Positions 17,702 through 25,402 of a stretch of DNA of 64,000 nt are shown here, in pieces. How positions within the stretch are numbered: the stretch's first letter is position 1; the number at the start of each line of letters is the position of its first letter. The notes under the pieces are model-generated. The model did no database searches. It worked only from the letters and a program-made list of their open reading frames with translations, and had not been told where the DNA came from. Source of the DNA: Palleronia pelagia (GTDB taxonomy: Bacteria > Pseudomonadota > Alphaproteobacteria > Rhodobacterales > Rhodobacteraceae); the NCBI RefSeq assembly GCF_900110115.1, contig NZ_FOCM01000004.1, positions 310,001 through 374,000 of the forward strand. Reading direction: 5' to 3'. The position numbers and the translations under genes are program-made.

Positions 17702-19036
17702 GCGGCCCTTCCACGGGACGAGGAATCGCTCGGCCGCGCGCATCAGCATGTCGATACCGAAGCCGATGATGCCGATCAGGATGATCCCCATGATGACGAT
17801 GTCGGTGGACTGGAACTTGGAGGCCACCATGATCATCATGCCCGCGCCCTTTTCGGCTGCGACCAGCTCGGCCGCGACCACGGTGCCCCAGCACACGCCC
17901 ATGGCGACGCGGGCCGCGGTGAAGATTTCGGGCAGCGAGTTGGGGATGATGACGTGGCGCAGAACCTGCCACTTGCTCGCCCCCAGCGAATAGGCCGCGT
18001 GGACCTTGCTGATCTTCACGCCCGATACGCCGGATCTCGCACCGATGGCCATGATCCACAGCGCGGCCAGGAACAGCAGGATGATCTTGCCCACCTCGCC
18101 GATGCCCGCCCAGATGATGACCAGCGGGATCAGGGCCAGCGGGGGAACCGGGCGCATGAACTCGACGATCGGGTCGAACCAGCCGCGGAACCAGTCCGAC
18201 AGGCCCATGGCATAGCCCAGGGGGATGCCGACCATGGCCCCCAGCGTGAAGCCCACGATCACCCGGAAGAGCGAGTAGCCCAGGTGCTCGACCAGGGTCG
18301 AGTTGCGATAGCCGGTCGTCGCGATCTCGGTCAGGCGGGACCAGACCGCCTCGGGCGAGGGCAGCCAGATCGGCTCCATCTGAAGGCCCGCCGAAGGACG
18401 GATATTGGGTGTGCCCCGCCCCGACAGCGCCACGGTGCCGAAATCCACGCGCACCGTTTCGCCCGGCGCGATTTCCTTGCCGTCGATATGGGTGACGACG
18501 GCCTCTTCGTCGCGGCCGATCTCGTCGTTCTGGTCCACGCGCAAAAGGTCGCTGCGATACTCGGCGATGGCGATCGAGTCGTTCTTGGCGAACCCGTCTC
18601 CGGGCGGCACCTCGGGGGCCGGCGCCTCGTCGTCGCGGGGATAGACGAGGACCGTCACCTCGGCGTCGTCGCTGCGGCCGTCCGGCGTGGTGACCGTATA
18701 GGTGAAGGTTCCGGTACCCACGAACGGGCCCGGCGCATGCAGGAAGCCCGGCAGCAGGGACGAGCCGGTGAAGGACGCCCAGAGCACGAAGATCAGCACG
18801 ACCGACACCACCGATGCGACCGAGTTCGACACGACGGTCGACTCGTCCCCGAAGGTCACGGTCTTGAGCGACCTGTAGTCCGAGGCCGGGCGCAGCACCT
18901 TCTTGATCCCGGTCCAGATCAAGAGCGTCAGCAGGATGATCCCGATATAACCCGCGATGTAGGGCAGCGCGAAGAACAGGGTGGACAGGACCGCCACCAG
19001 TTCGCCCCAGAGGTCGGCGATGATGAGGGCGGTCAT
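17696..19036 (-). CDS. tauC: Taurine-type ABC permease with an extra periplasmic domain
   Basis: The C-terminal part (from about residue 223, PIWLPSPEAVWSRL) is a standard TauC/SsuC permease with the coupling loop AYSLGASKWQVLRHVIIP. E. coli TauC has about 275 residues; this one has 446. The added N-terminus has two membrane helices (about 14-42 and 72-95). They enclose a short cytoplasmic loop and are followed by a soluble stretch (100-222). That stretch includes GTFTYTVTTPDGRSDDAEV, reminiscent of an Ig/cadherin-like strand pair. The soluble part is predicted to face the periplasm, where it could touch TauA; that is inference. The gene overlaps tauB by four bases. Confidence 0.9.
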   Translation of the reverse strand: MTALIIADLWGELVAVLSTLFFALPYIAGYIGIILLTLLIWTGIKKVLRPASDYRSLKTVTFGDESTVVSNSVASVVSVVLIFVLWASFTGSSLLPGFLHAPGPFVGTGTFTYTVTTPDGRSDDAEVTVLVYPRDDEAPAPEVPPGDGFAKNDSIAIAEYRSDLLRVDQNDEIGRDEEAVVTHIDGKEIAPGETVRVDFGTVALSGRGTPNIRPSAGLQMEPIWLPSPEAVWSRLTEIATTGYRNSTLVEHLGYSLFRVIVGFTLGAMVGIPLGYAMGLSDWFRGWFDPIVEFMRPVPPLALIPLVIIWAGIGEVGKIILLFLAALWIMAIGARSGVSGVKISKVHAAYSLGASKWQVLRHVIIPNSLPEIFTAARVAMGVCWGTVVAAELVAAEKGAGMMIMVASKFQSTDIVIMGIILIGIIGFGIDMLMRAAERFLVPWKGRG

Positions 19037-19833
19037 TGCGCGGCCCCTCCCATGATCTCTTCTTCCATTTCCCAGATCATCGACAGGATCTCTTCCCGGC
19101 GCTGGCCGAACTCGGGCATCTTCTTCACCTCGCGCAGGTCCTGGCCGACGCCCGCATCGGCGAAGGGCAGACGGTATTCACGGTGGATCCGCCCCGGGCG
19201 CGGCGCCATGACCAGCAGCCGTTCGCCCAGAAGCAGCGCCTCCTCGACCGAGTGGGTGATGAGGATCACGGTCTTGCCGGTCTCCTTCCACAGCTTCAGG
19301 ACGAGGCCCTGCATCTTCTCGCGGGTCAGCGCGTCGAGCGCGCCCAGCGGTTCGTCCATGAGGATGACCTCGGGCTCGTTCGCCAGGCAGCGGGCCAGGG
19401 CCACGCGCTGCTGCATGCCGCCCGACAGCTCGTAGACGGCCTTTTCCTTGAACTGCGCCAGGCCCACGACGCCAAGCAGGTGATCGACGATCTCGCGTTT
19501 CTCGCCCTTGGGCATGCCCTTCATGGCCGGGCCGAAGCCCACGTTCTCGCGCACACTCATCCATTCGAACAGCGCGCCCTGCTGGAAGACCATGCCGCGC
19601 TCGGCCCCCGGCCCCTTCACGCGCTTGTCGCCCAGGACGACCTTGCCCTCGGTGGGGGCGAGAAAGCCCGCGAGGATGTTCAGAAGCGTGGTCTTGCCGC
19701 AGCCCGACGGGCCGAGAACGGACATGATCTCACCCTGCTTCAGGGTCAGGGACACGTTCTTGAGCGCTTGCACCGATCCACCGTCGGGCAGATCGAAGCG
19801 CATCGAGACATCGTCGATCACAAGGTCGGACAT
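19033..19833 (-). CDS. tauB: Taurine ABC transporter ATPase
   Basis: A 266-residue ATPase of the taurine/nitrate/sulfonate family. It has Walker A GPSGCGKTT, signature LSGGMQQRV, Walker B VILMDEPLGALD and the switch His in ILITHSVEEA. It powers TauC, with which it overlaps by GTGA/ATGA-style coupling. Its gene is separated from tauA by 127 bases that contain two strong hairpins, which may lower its expression relative to the binding protein. Confidence 0.93.
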   Translation of the reverse strand: MSDLVIDDVSMRFDLPDGGSVQALKNVSLTLKQGEIMSVLGPSGCGKTTLLNILAGFLAPTEGKVVLGDKRVKGPGAERGMVFQQGALFEWMSVRENVGFGPAMKGMPKGEKREIVDHLLGVVGLAQFKEKAVYELSGGMQQRVALARCLANEPEVILMDEPLGALDALTREKMQGLVLKLWKETGKTVILITHSVEEALLLGERLLVMAPRPGRIHREYRLPFADAGVGQDLREVKKMPEFGQRREEILSMIWEMEEEIMGGAAQ

Positions 19834-19854
19834 GGCGGCTCCGGGCTTGGGTGT

Positions 19855-19952
19855 CGGGCCGGAAAATGGCCCGGACGGGTGCGTGCGGCTGATCGTGACC
19901 CGTCACTGGATATTTGGAGCGACGGGCCGGGCACGATCTCGCCCCCGGCCCG
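19855..19952 (-). other. Two intercistronic hairpins between tauA and tauB
   Basis: Just after the tauA stop, CGGGCCGGG (19923-19931) pairs perfectly with CCCGGCCCG (19944-19952). A second stem, CGGGCC (19855-19860) with GGCCCG (19868-19873), lies about 20 bases before tauB. Neither has a T-run. Hairpins after a binding-protein gene commonly protect its mRNA and keep the ATPase and permease at lower levels; that is the likely job here. Confidence 0.6.
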
Positions 19953-19960
19953 CGGCAGGC

Positions 19961-20968
19961 TCACATGCCCTGCGCGGCTTCCAGCGGCCCGGTGGCCACG
20001 GCGTTGGCATAGCTGTCGCGCTTCTCGTCGATGGCGCCGGCTTCCAGGAAGACCTCGGCCACGCCGTTCATGAACTCCTGCGCGCCGCCGCCCAGCCATT
20101 TCTGGCTCAGCTGCTCGTCGACCGGCGGGAAGACGAAGGTGGAAATCGTCTCGTCCGTCGCGGTCACGTCCATGCCCGAGTCGCGGGCGATGACTTCCAG
20201 CATCTCCTCGCGGTTCTCGCCGGCGTTCCACATGGCGTTGGCATCGGCCGTCACCTTGAGGAAGGACGCCACCATGTCCGGGTTCTCGGCCACGAAATCG
20301 GCGGGCGCGCTGGTCACGTCGAAAACGAGGATGCCCAGCTCTTCCTTCTCGGCGCCGGTCAGCAGCACGTTGCCCGACTCCTTCATGCGGCGCAGCGCAC
20401 CGCCCCAGCCGCAGGCCATGTCGAGGCTGCCCTGCGCGAGCGCGGCCGCGCCCTCGGCGGGGGCCATGTCGACGATCTCCATCGAGGCGGGATCGACGCC
20501 GAAATGGTCCATCTGCTTGAGGAAGCCGTAATGCGCGGCGGTGCCCAGCGGCACGGCCACCTTCTTGCCCTCCAGGTCGCCGGCGGTGTCCTTGTCGATT
20601 TCCAGTGCCGTGGCGACCACGCAGTTGTCGTTGTCGGAATAGCTGACGGCCACGTCGACGATCTGGATGTCCTGGCCCGCGCTCGCCGCGACGACGAAGG
20701 GGGGCACGCCCTGGCTGACCGAGATCTGCACGTCGCCCGACGCCATGGCGGCGGACATCGCCGTGCCGGTGTCGAAGCTGACCCAGTTGATCGGCACGCC
20801 CATTTCTTCCTCGTAGGTGCCCATTTCCTTCGCGTACTGGAAAGGCATCGGCCACTCGAGGAAGTAGGCCACGGTGATGCCGTCGGAATGCTCGGCCGCG
20901 TGGGCCGCGAATGTCGTCATGGAGACGGCACCCGCTGCGGCGCCCATCAGAATTGCCTTCAGTTTCAT
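19961..20968 (-). CDS. tauA: Taurine ABC transporter substrate-binding protein
   Basis: A periplasmic binding protein of 335 residues with a signal peptide (cut near AHA, about residue 24). The body has the SsuA/TauA fold, with ITVAYFLEWPMPFQYA near the N-terminus and VSFDTGTAMSAAMASGDVQ. The specificity for taurine is inferred from the divergent tpa gene and the linked xsc and tauR. It is first in the tauABC operon; its promoter shares the 20969-21236 region with tpa. Confidence 0.9.
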   Translation of the reverse strand: MKLKAILMGAAAGAVSMTTFAAHAAEHSDGITVAYFLEWPMPFQYAKEMGTYEEEMGVPINWVSFDTGTAMSAAMASGDVQISVSQGVPPFVVAASAGQDIQIVDVAVSYSDNDNCVVATALEIDKDTAGDLEGKKVAVPLGTAAHYGFLKQMDHFGVDPASMEIVDMAPAEGAAALAQGSLDMACGWGGALRRMKESGNVLLTGAEKEELGILVFDVTSAPADFVAENPDMVASFLKVTADANAMWNAGENREEMLEVIARDSGMDVTATDETISTFVFPPVDEQLSQKWLGGGAQEFMNGVAEVFLEAGAIDEKRDSYANAVATGPLEAAQGM

Positions 20969-21139
20969 CGCTTTCTCCCGGTTGATATCGTTGTTTTTTA
21001 ATTGTTTGCGCCCGGCCGCGCTGAGGACACCCGGTCCCTTTCAGCCTCCGGGCCGAACTGTGTCATGGACCCACCCAGCAAAGCGGGCCGGTTTCGCAGC
21101 GTCAATGATAAACTCGGCCCCGGTCCGCCCACCGCGCCG

Positions 21140-21172
21140 CTGGACAGATGGGGTGGCGTGATCTGGCCCTAT
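21140..21172 (+). promoter_or_regulatory. Probable TauR operator upstream of tpa/tauA
   Basis: Two direct repeats, CTGGACAGAT (21140-21149) and CTGGCCCTAT (21163-21172), start 23 bp apart. The same 23-bp pairing is found before xsc and before tauR. MocR regulators bind direct repeats (family knowledge). TTGCCG (21178-21183) and AGAATG (21201-21206), 17 bp apart, are possible -35/-10 elements for tpa just downstream. The region also lies between tpa and the divergent tauABC, so it could serve both. Confidence 0.75.
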
Positions 21173-21236
21173 CACTCTTGCCGCGACAGGCGTTCTGGTC
21201 AGAATGAAACGATCGATCCTTGTTCGGAGCCGACCC

Positions 21237-22640
21237 ATGACCCTTCCGCTGCAGATGAACGACCCGCGCGCGGTGATCGAGGCCGACCGCAACCACGTCT
21301 GGCATCACCTGAGCCAGCACGCGGCCTACCTGCGGTCAGAGATCGACCCGCGCATCATCGTCGAGGGCAAGGGCCTGAAGCTGTGGGACATCACCGGCAA
21401 GGAACATATCGACGCCGTGTCGGGCGGTGTGTGGACCGTGAATGTGGGCTATGGCCGTGAACGCATCGCCGACGCGGTGCGCGACCAGCTGGTGAAGATG
21501 AACTTCTTCGGCGGGTCGCTGGGATCCATTCCGGGCGCCCGCTTCGCCGAGCGGCTGATCGAGAAGATGCCGGGTCTCAGCCGCGTCTATTACGCCAACT
21601 CGGGCTCCGAGGCGAACGAGAAGGCGTTCAAGATCGTCCGGCAGATCGCCCACAAACGGTACGGCGGCAAGAAACACAAGATCCTGTTCCGCGACCGCGA
21701 TTACCACGGCACCACCATCGGCTGCCTCTCGGCCGGCGGCCAGCAGGAGCGCAACGCCCAATACGGCCCCTTCGCCCCCGGCTTCGTCGAAGTGCCCCAC
21801 TGCCTGGAATACCGCAAGCACGAGCAGGGTCTTGGACACCTCTCGGGCGCCGATTACGGCATCGCCGTCGCCAACGAGATCGAGAAGGTGATCCTGCGCG
21901 AGGGTCCCGACACCGTGGGCGCGCTCTGTCTCGAGCCGGTGACGGCCGGCGGCGGCGTGATCCCCCCGCCCGAAGCCTACTGGGACCGCGTGCAGGAGAT
22001 CTGCCGGAAGTACGACGTGCTGCTGCATATCGACGAGGTCGTCTGCGGTCTGGGCCGCACCGGCACGTGGTTCGGCTACCAGCAATACGGGGTCGAGCCG
22101 GACCTGGTGACCATGGCGAAGGGCGTCGCCTCGGGCTATGCCGCGATTTCCTGCTGCGTCACCTCCGAGCGCGTGTTCGAGATGTTCAGCGACGACGAGG
22201 CCGACCCGTTGAATTATTTCCGCGATATCAGCACCTTCGGCGGCTGCACCGCCGGTCCGGCCGCGGCGCTGGAGAACATGGCGATCATCGAGGACGAGGA
22301 TCTCCTGTCGAATGTCGACCGGATGTCCGAGCGGATGATCGGCAACCTGCACCGCCTGGCCGAGAAGCACGCCGTCATCGGCGACGTGCGTGGCAAGGGC
22401 CTGTTCCTGGGCGCCGAGCTGGTCACCGACCGCGAGACCAAGGAGGTCATGCCCGAGACGCACGTGCAGGCGGTGGTCAAGGACTGCATGGCCCAGGGTG
22501 TCATCATCGGCGCGACCAACCGCTCGGTCCCGGGCTACAACAACACCCTGTGTTTCAGCCCCGCCCTGATCGCCACGGCCGACGAGATCGACCACATCAC
22601 CGACGCCGTCGACGGTGCCCTGACCCGCGTCTTCGGCTGA
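21237..22640 (+). CDS. tpa: Taurine--pyruvate aminotransferase
   Basis: A PLP-dependent class III aminotransferase (467 residues) that moves the amino group of taurine to pyruvate, giving sulfoacetaldehyde and alanine. The cofactor Lys lies in VTMAKGVASGY; IDEVVCGLGRTGTWFG and the N-terminal GGVWTVNVGYGRERIA are typical of Tpa. GGAG at 21226-21229 selects ATG 21237 over the upstream in-frame ATG at 21204. Divergent tauA, the paired operator and the downstream tauR and xsc support the assignment over other omega-aminotransferases. Confidence 0.93.
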   Translation: MTLPLQMNDPRAVIEADRNHVWHHLSQHAAYLRSEIDPRIIVEGKGLKLWDITGKEHIDAVSGGVWTVNVGYGRERIADAVRDQLVKMNFFGGSLGSIPGARFAERLIEKMPGLSRVYYANSGSEANEKAFKIVRQIAHKRYGGKKHKILFRDRDYHGTTIGCLSAGGQQERNAQYGPFAPGFVEVPHCLEYRKHEQGLGHLSGADYGIAVANEIEKVILREGPDTVGALCLEPVTAGGGVIPPPEAYWDRVQEICRKYDVLLHIDEVVCGLGRTGTWFGYQQYGVEPDLVTMAKGVASGYAAISCCVTSERVFEMFSDDEADPLNYFRDISTFGGCTAGPAAALENMAIIEDEDLLSNVDRMSERMIGNLHRLAEKHAVIGDVRGKGLFLGAELVTDRETKEVMPETHVQAVVKDCMAQGVIIGATNRSVPGYNNTLCFSPALIATADEIDHITDAVDGALTRVFG

Positions 22641-22649
22641 CCGCCGGAA

Positions 22650-22709
22650 GGGGGCTCTGCCCCCGTCCGCTGTCGCGGACTCCCCCGAGGTATTTGGGGA
22701 AAGATGAAG
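22650..22709 (+). repeat. Intergenic GAGGTATTT repeat between tpa and the HNH gene
   Basis: Two hairpins in a row (GGGGGC/GCCCCC at 22650-22664; GTCCGC/GCGGAC at 22665-22680) are followed by CCCCCGAGGTATTTGGGG and AAGATGAAG. It starts ten bases after the tpa stop and may act as a terminator or mRNA end structure. This is the best-formed copy of the four in the window. Confidence 0.85.
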
Positions 22710-22764
22710 GGCGGGACGGCAGGAAACCGTTGCATCCCGGGCCGAGACGGCTTTCCTGGGGCGC

Positions 22765-23697
22765 ATGGGAAAGCTGGTTCTCCTGCACAAGGCGGATTCG
22801 ATCTACGAGGACGAGCCGGACGTCGTTTACGACTTCCCGCGCTCCTACCTGAAAGCGGTCGATGAGGCCGTCGACGACTGGATCGTCTACTACGAGCCGG
22901 TGAAGGCCGGACCGCGTGGCTATTTCGCGGTGGCAAAGATCGACCGGGTGATCCCGAAGCCCGGGGTCGAGGGGCGCTTTCTCGCCAATATCGCGCCGGG
23001 CAGCTTCCTGCCGTTCGACCGCGAGGTGCCGCGGTTGATTTCCGGCCGCCCGCTGGAAAGCGCGCTGACCGGACCGGACGGGACGCCGAAGAAGGGTGGC
23101 GCGATCCAGCTTGCCGTCCGCCGTCTGCCCGAGGCGGACTTCGCCCGCATCGTCGACCTGGGCCTGCCGCAGGATCTGGAGCGAATGGAGGCCGTGCGCT
23201 ACGACGCGCAAATGTCGGAGCTTGCCGAAGAGCCCGCCCCGTTCGAGCGCCCGGTTCTGGAAAGGCTGACGCGACGGCCCTATCGCGATGTCGCCTTTCG
23301 CCGGAAGGTACGTGCGGCCTATGGCTATCGCTGCGCCATGTCCGGCCTGATGCTGCGCAACGGTGGTGGGCGGCCCGAGGTGCAGGCGGCGCATATCAAG
23401 CCTGTCGCGGACAAGGGCACCGACTCGGTCCGCAACGGGCTGGCGTTGTCGGGAACGCTGCACTGGATGTTCGATCGCGGGCTGATCTCGGTCGCCGAGG
23501 ATTGCGAGACGATCCTCGTGTCGCACAACAAGGTGCCGCGGGACGTGGTCGGGCGGCTTCTTGCGCCTGACGGCAAGCTGGTCCGGCCGACAGATCCGCG
23601 CGATGCGCCGCACAGAGACAATTTGCGCTGGCATCGCGAGAACGTCTTCGGACGTGTCCTTTCCGGCGATCCGGCGCCTTGGGAGACGCCCGGCTAG
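22765..23697 (+). CDS. HNH endonuclease-family protein
   Basis: A 310-residue protein whose C-terminal third is an HNH nuclease-like domain. It has YRCAMSGLML, then QAAHIKPVADKGTDSVRNG and LSGTLHWMFDRGLISV, giving the His-Asn-His pattern typical of restriction-type HNH_2 domains. The N-terminal part (residues 1-160) holds an uncharacterised domain that might read DNA. It sits alone, with no methylase or defence partner, between tpa and tauR on the same strand. Whether it is a solitary modification-dependent nuclease or something else is open. Confidence 0.8.
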   Translation: MGKLVLLHKADSIYEDEPDVVYDFPRSYLKAVDEAVDDWIVYYEPVKAGPRGYFAVAKIDRVIPKPGVEGRFLANIAPGSFLPFDREVPRLISGRPLESALTGPDGTPKKGGAIQLAVRRLPEADFARIVDLGLPQDLERMEAVRYDAQMSELAEEPAPFERPVLERLTRRPYRDVAFRRKVRAAYGYRCAMSGLMLRNGGGRPEVQAAHIKPVADKGTDSVRNGLALSGTLHWMFDRGLISVAEDCETILVSHNKVPRDVVGRLLAPDGKLVRPTDPRDAPHRDNLRWHRENVFGRVLSGDPAPWETPG

Positions 23698-23719
23698 CTC
23701 CGTTCGGGGCATCTCGGCT

Positions 23720-23752
23720 ATTGGTCCAGTGGACGGGGCGCGATATGTCCAG
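23720..23752 (-). promoter_or_regulatory. Probable TauR operator at the tauR start
   Basis: On the minus strand, CTGGACATAT (23752 to 23743) and CTGGACCAAT (23729 to 23720) are direct repeats 23 bp apart, matching the tpa and xsc pairs. The nearer repeat ends four bases before the tauR ATG. A regulator bound here would block transcription or initiation, which suggests negative autoregulation. Confidence 0.7.
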
Positions 23753-23755
23753 ATC

Positions 23756-25219
23756 ATGGGCCTGGCCACCGAAACCTTCTTCCTCGACCCCGATGCCGCG
23801 GGAACGCTTCAGGCGCGGATCCAGGCGATGGTCGCGCAGGGGATCCTGTCGGGGCGCTTCCGCCCGGGCGAGCGGATGCCGTCCTCGCGCGCGCTGGCCC
23901 GTCACCTGGGCGTCAGCCGCATGACGGTGACGCTGGCCTATACCGACCTGGTGGCCGACGATTACCTGATCGCGCGCGGTCGGTCGGGGTATTTCGTCTC
24001 CGACACGGCGCCGCAGCCATCGGGTCACGTCCCGGCCCCGCGCGAGGACCGCGTGGACTGGCAGCGCGCCCTGCAGCCGGTCCCGGCGCCCGCCCCGCGG
24101 GTCGAGCGTCCGGCTGACTGGCGCCGCTACCGGTTCCCGTTCATCTACGGCCAGACGGACCCGACCCTGTTCGATCACGCCAACTGGCGGCTCTGCGCGC
24201 TGCGGGCGCTGGGGCAGCGTGATTTCGACGCGATGACGGCGGATCACTACGAACGGGACGACCCGAGGCTGGTGGATTTCATCGCGCGCCATTCGCTGCC
24301 CCGGCGCGGTATTCTGGCGGGTCCGGACGAGATCCTGGTGACCATGGGCGCGCAGAACGCCCTGTGGTTGACCGCGCAGGTGCTGCTGGGGCCGGACCGC
24401 CACGCGCTGATCGAAGACCCGGCCTACCCGCCCCTGCGCGAGATCCTGCACCAGTCGGGCGCGCGGGTCCGCCCCGTGCCGGTGGACGCGCAGGGTCTTC
24501 CCGTCGAGGGACTACCGGTCGCCGACGTGGCCTTCGTCACGCCCAGCCACCACTGCCCGACCTCGGCCACCCTGCCGCTGGAGCGTCGGCGGGCCCTGCT
24601 CGATCACGCCGCGCGCCACGACATGCTGGTGGTCGAGGACGATTACGAGTTCGAGATGTCGTTCCTCGGCCCCCCGGCCCCCGCGCTCAAGTCGCTCGAC
24701 CGGGACGGGCGCGTGATCCACGTGGGCAGCTTCTCCAAGTCGCTCTTTCCGGGGCTGCGGCTGGGCTACCTCGTGGGCAGCAAGCCCTTCATCGACGCCG
24801 CGCGCGCGCTCAGGTCGACCACGCTGCGCCACCCGCCCGGGCAGATCCAGCGGACCGCGGCCTATTTTCTCGAACTCGGGCATTACGACGCGCTCATCAA
24901 GCGGATGAGTCGCGCCTACCGTCGCCGGCGCGAGGTGATGGATGCCGCCGTCGCGCATCACGGGCTGGATGTCGCCGGGCGGGGCAGCTTCGGCGGGTCG
25001 TCGCTGTGGATGCGCGCGCCGGGCCTCGACGCCGCGGCGCTCGCGGCCGACCTGCGCGTCAAGTCGGTGATGATCGAACCAGGCGCGCCCTTCTTCGCGG
25101 ATCCCGCGCAGGGGCGCGAGACCTACCGATTGGCCTATTCCTCGATCCCCGAGGACCGCATCGCCGAGGGCGTCGCGCGCATCGCCGCCGCCATCGACGC
25201 GCGGCGGCCTGGACCCTGA
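23756..25219 (+). CDS. tauR: MocR-type (GntR family) regulator of taurine genes
   Basis: A 487-residue fusion of a GntR winged helix-turn-helix (about residues 15-85, with RMPSSRALARHLGVSRMTV) to an aminotransferase-like domain. The PLP Lys is visible in GSFSKSLFPGLRLGYL. TauR-type proteins activate taurine genes when taurine is present (known in related Rhodobacteraceae). Its position between tpa and xsc and the three paired operators support the name. ATG 23756 is chosen because the winged helix begins at the usual distance from it; the frame stays open far upstream into the HNH gene. Confidence 0.9.
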   Translation: MGLATETFFLDPDAAGTLQARIQAMVAQGILSGRFRPGERMPSSRALARHLGVSRMTVTLAYTDLVADDYLIARGRSGYFVSDTAPQPSGHVPAPREDRVDWQRALQPVPAPAPRVERPADWRRYRFPFIYGQTDPTLFDHANWRLCALRALGQRDFDAMTADHYERDDPRLVDFIARHSLPRRGILAGPDEILVTMGAQNALWLTAQVLLGPDRHALIEDPAYPPLREILHQSGARVRPVPVDAQGLPVEGLPVADVAFVTPSHHCPTSATLPLERRRALLDHAARHDMLVVEDDYEFEMSFLGPPAPALKSLDRDGRVIHVGSFSKSLFPGLRLGYLVGSKPFIDAARALRSTTLRHPPGQIQRTAAYFLELGHYDALIKRMSRAYRRRREVMDAAVAHHGLDVAGRGSFGGSSLWMRAPGLDAAALAADLRVKSVMIEPGAPFFADPAQGRETYRLAYSSIPEDRIAEGVARIAAAIDARRPGP

Positions 25220-25230
25220 TCCCCGACGCG

Positions 25231-25288
25231 CTTCATCTTTCCACAAATACCTCCGGGGGTGTCGCGCAGCGACGGGGGCAGCGCCCCC
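25231..25288 (-). repeat. Intergenic GAGGTATTT repeat between tauR and xsc (reverse orientation)
   Basis: Read on the minus strand it has the stem GGGGGC/GCCCCC (25288-25274), a second stem GTCGC/GCGAC (25273-25261), then CCCCCGGAGGTATTTGTGG and AAGATGAAG ending at 25231. It lies just after the tauR stop and 28 bases before the xsc operator. Its order matches the tpa-HNH copy. Confidence 0.85.
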
Positions 25289-25315
25289 ATCACCGCCGTC
25301 AAGCCGAACCGCCGT

Positions 25316-25348
25316 CTGGCCCTATCCTGCCGAACCAACTGGCCCTAC
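25316..25348 (+). promoter_or_regulatory. Probable TauR operator upstream of xsc
   Basis: CTGGCCCTAT (25316-25325) and CTGGCCCTAC (25339-25348) are near-identical direct repeats 23 bp apart, matching the second half-site before tpa in sequence and both other pairs in spacing. They lie 55 bases before the xsc ATG, which is suitable for an activator site. I see no convincing -35/-10 pair here. Confidence 0.78.
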
Positions 25349-25402
25349 AGAAGCGGCGCCACCGCGCCCAAGAAGGCCGGGACCAGCGGAGGGAGACACG
25401 CC

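Noticed and set aside
17531-19435. 634-codon plus-strand frame opposite tauC and tauB
   Set aside because: Antisense to clearly conserved taurine importer genes; low-complexity His/Arg/Asp composition.
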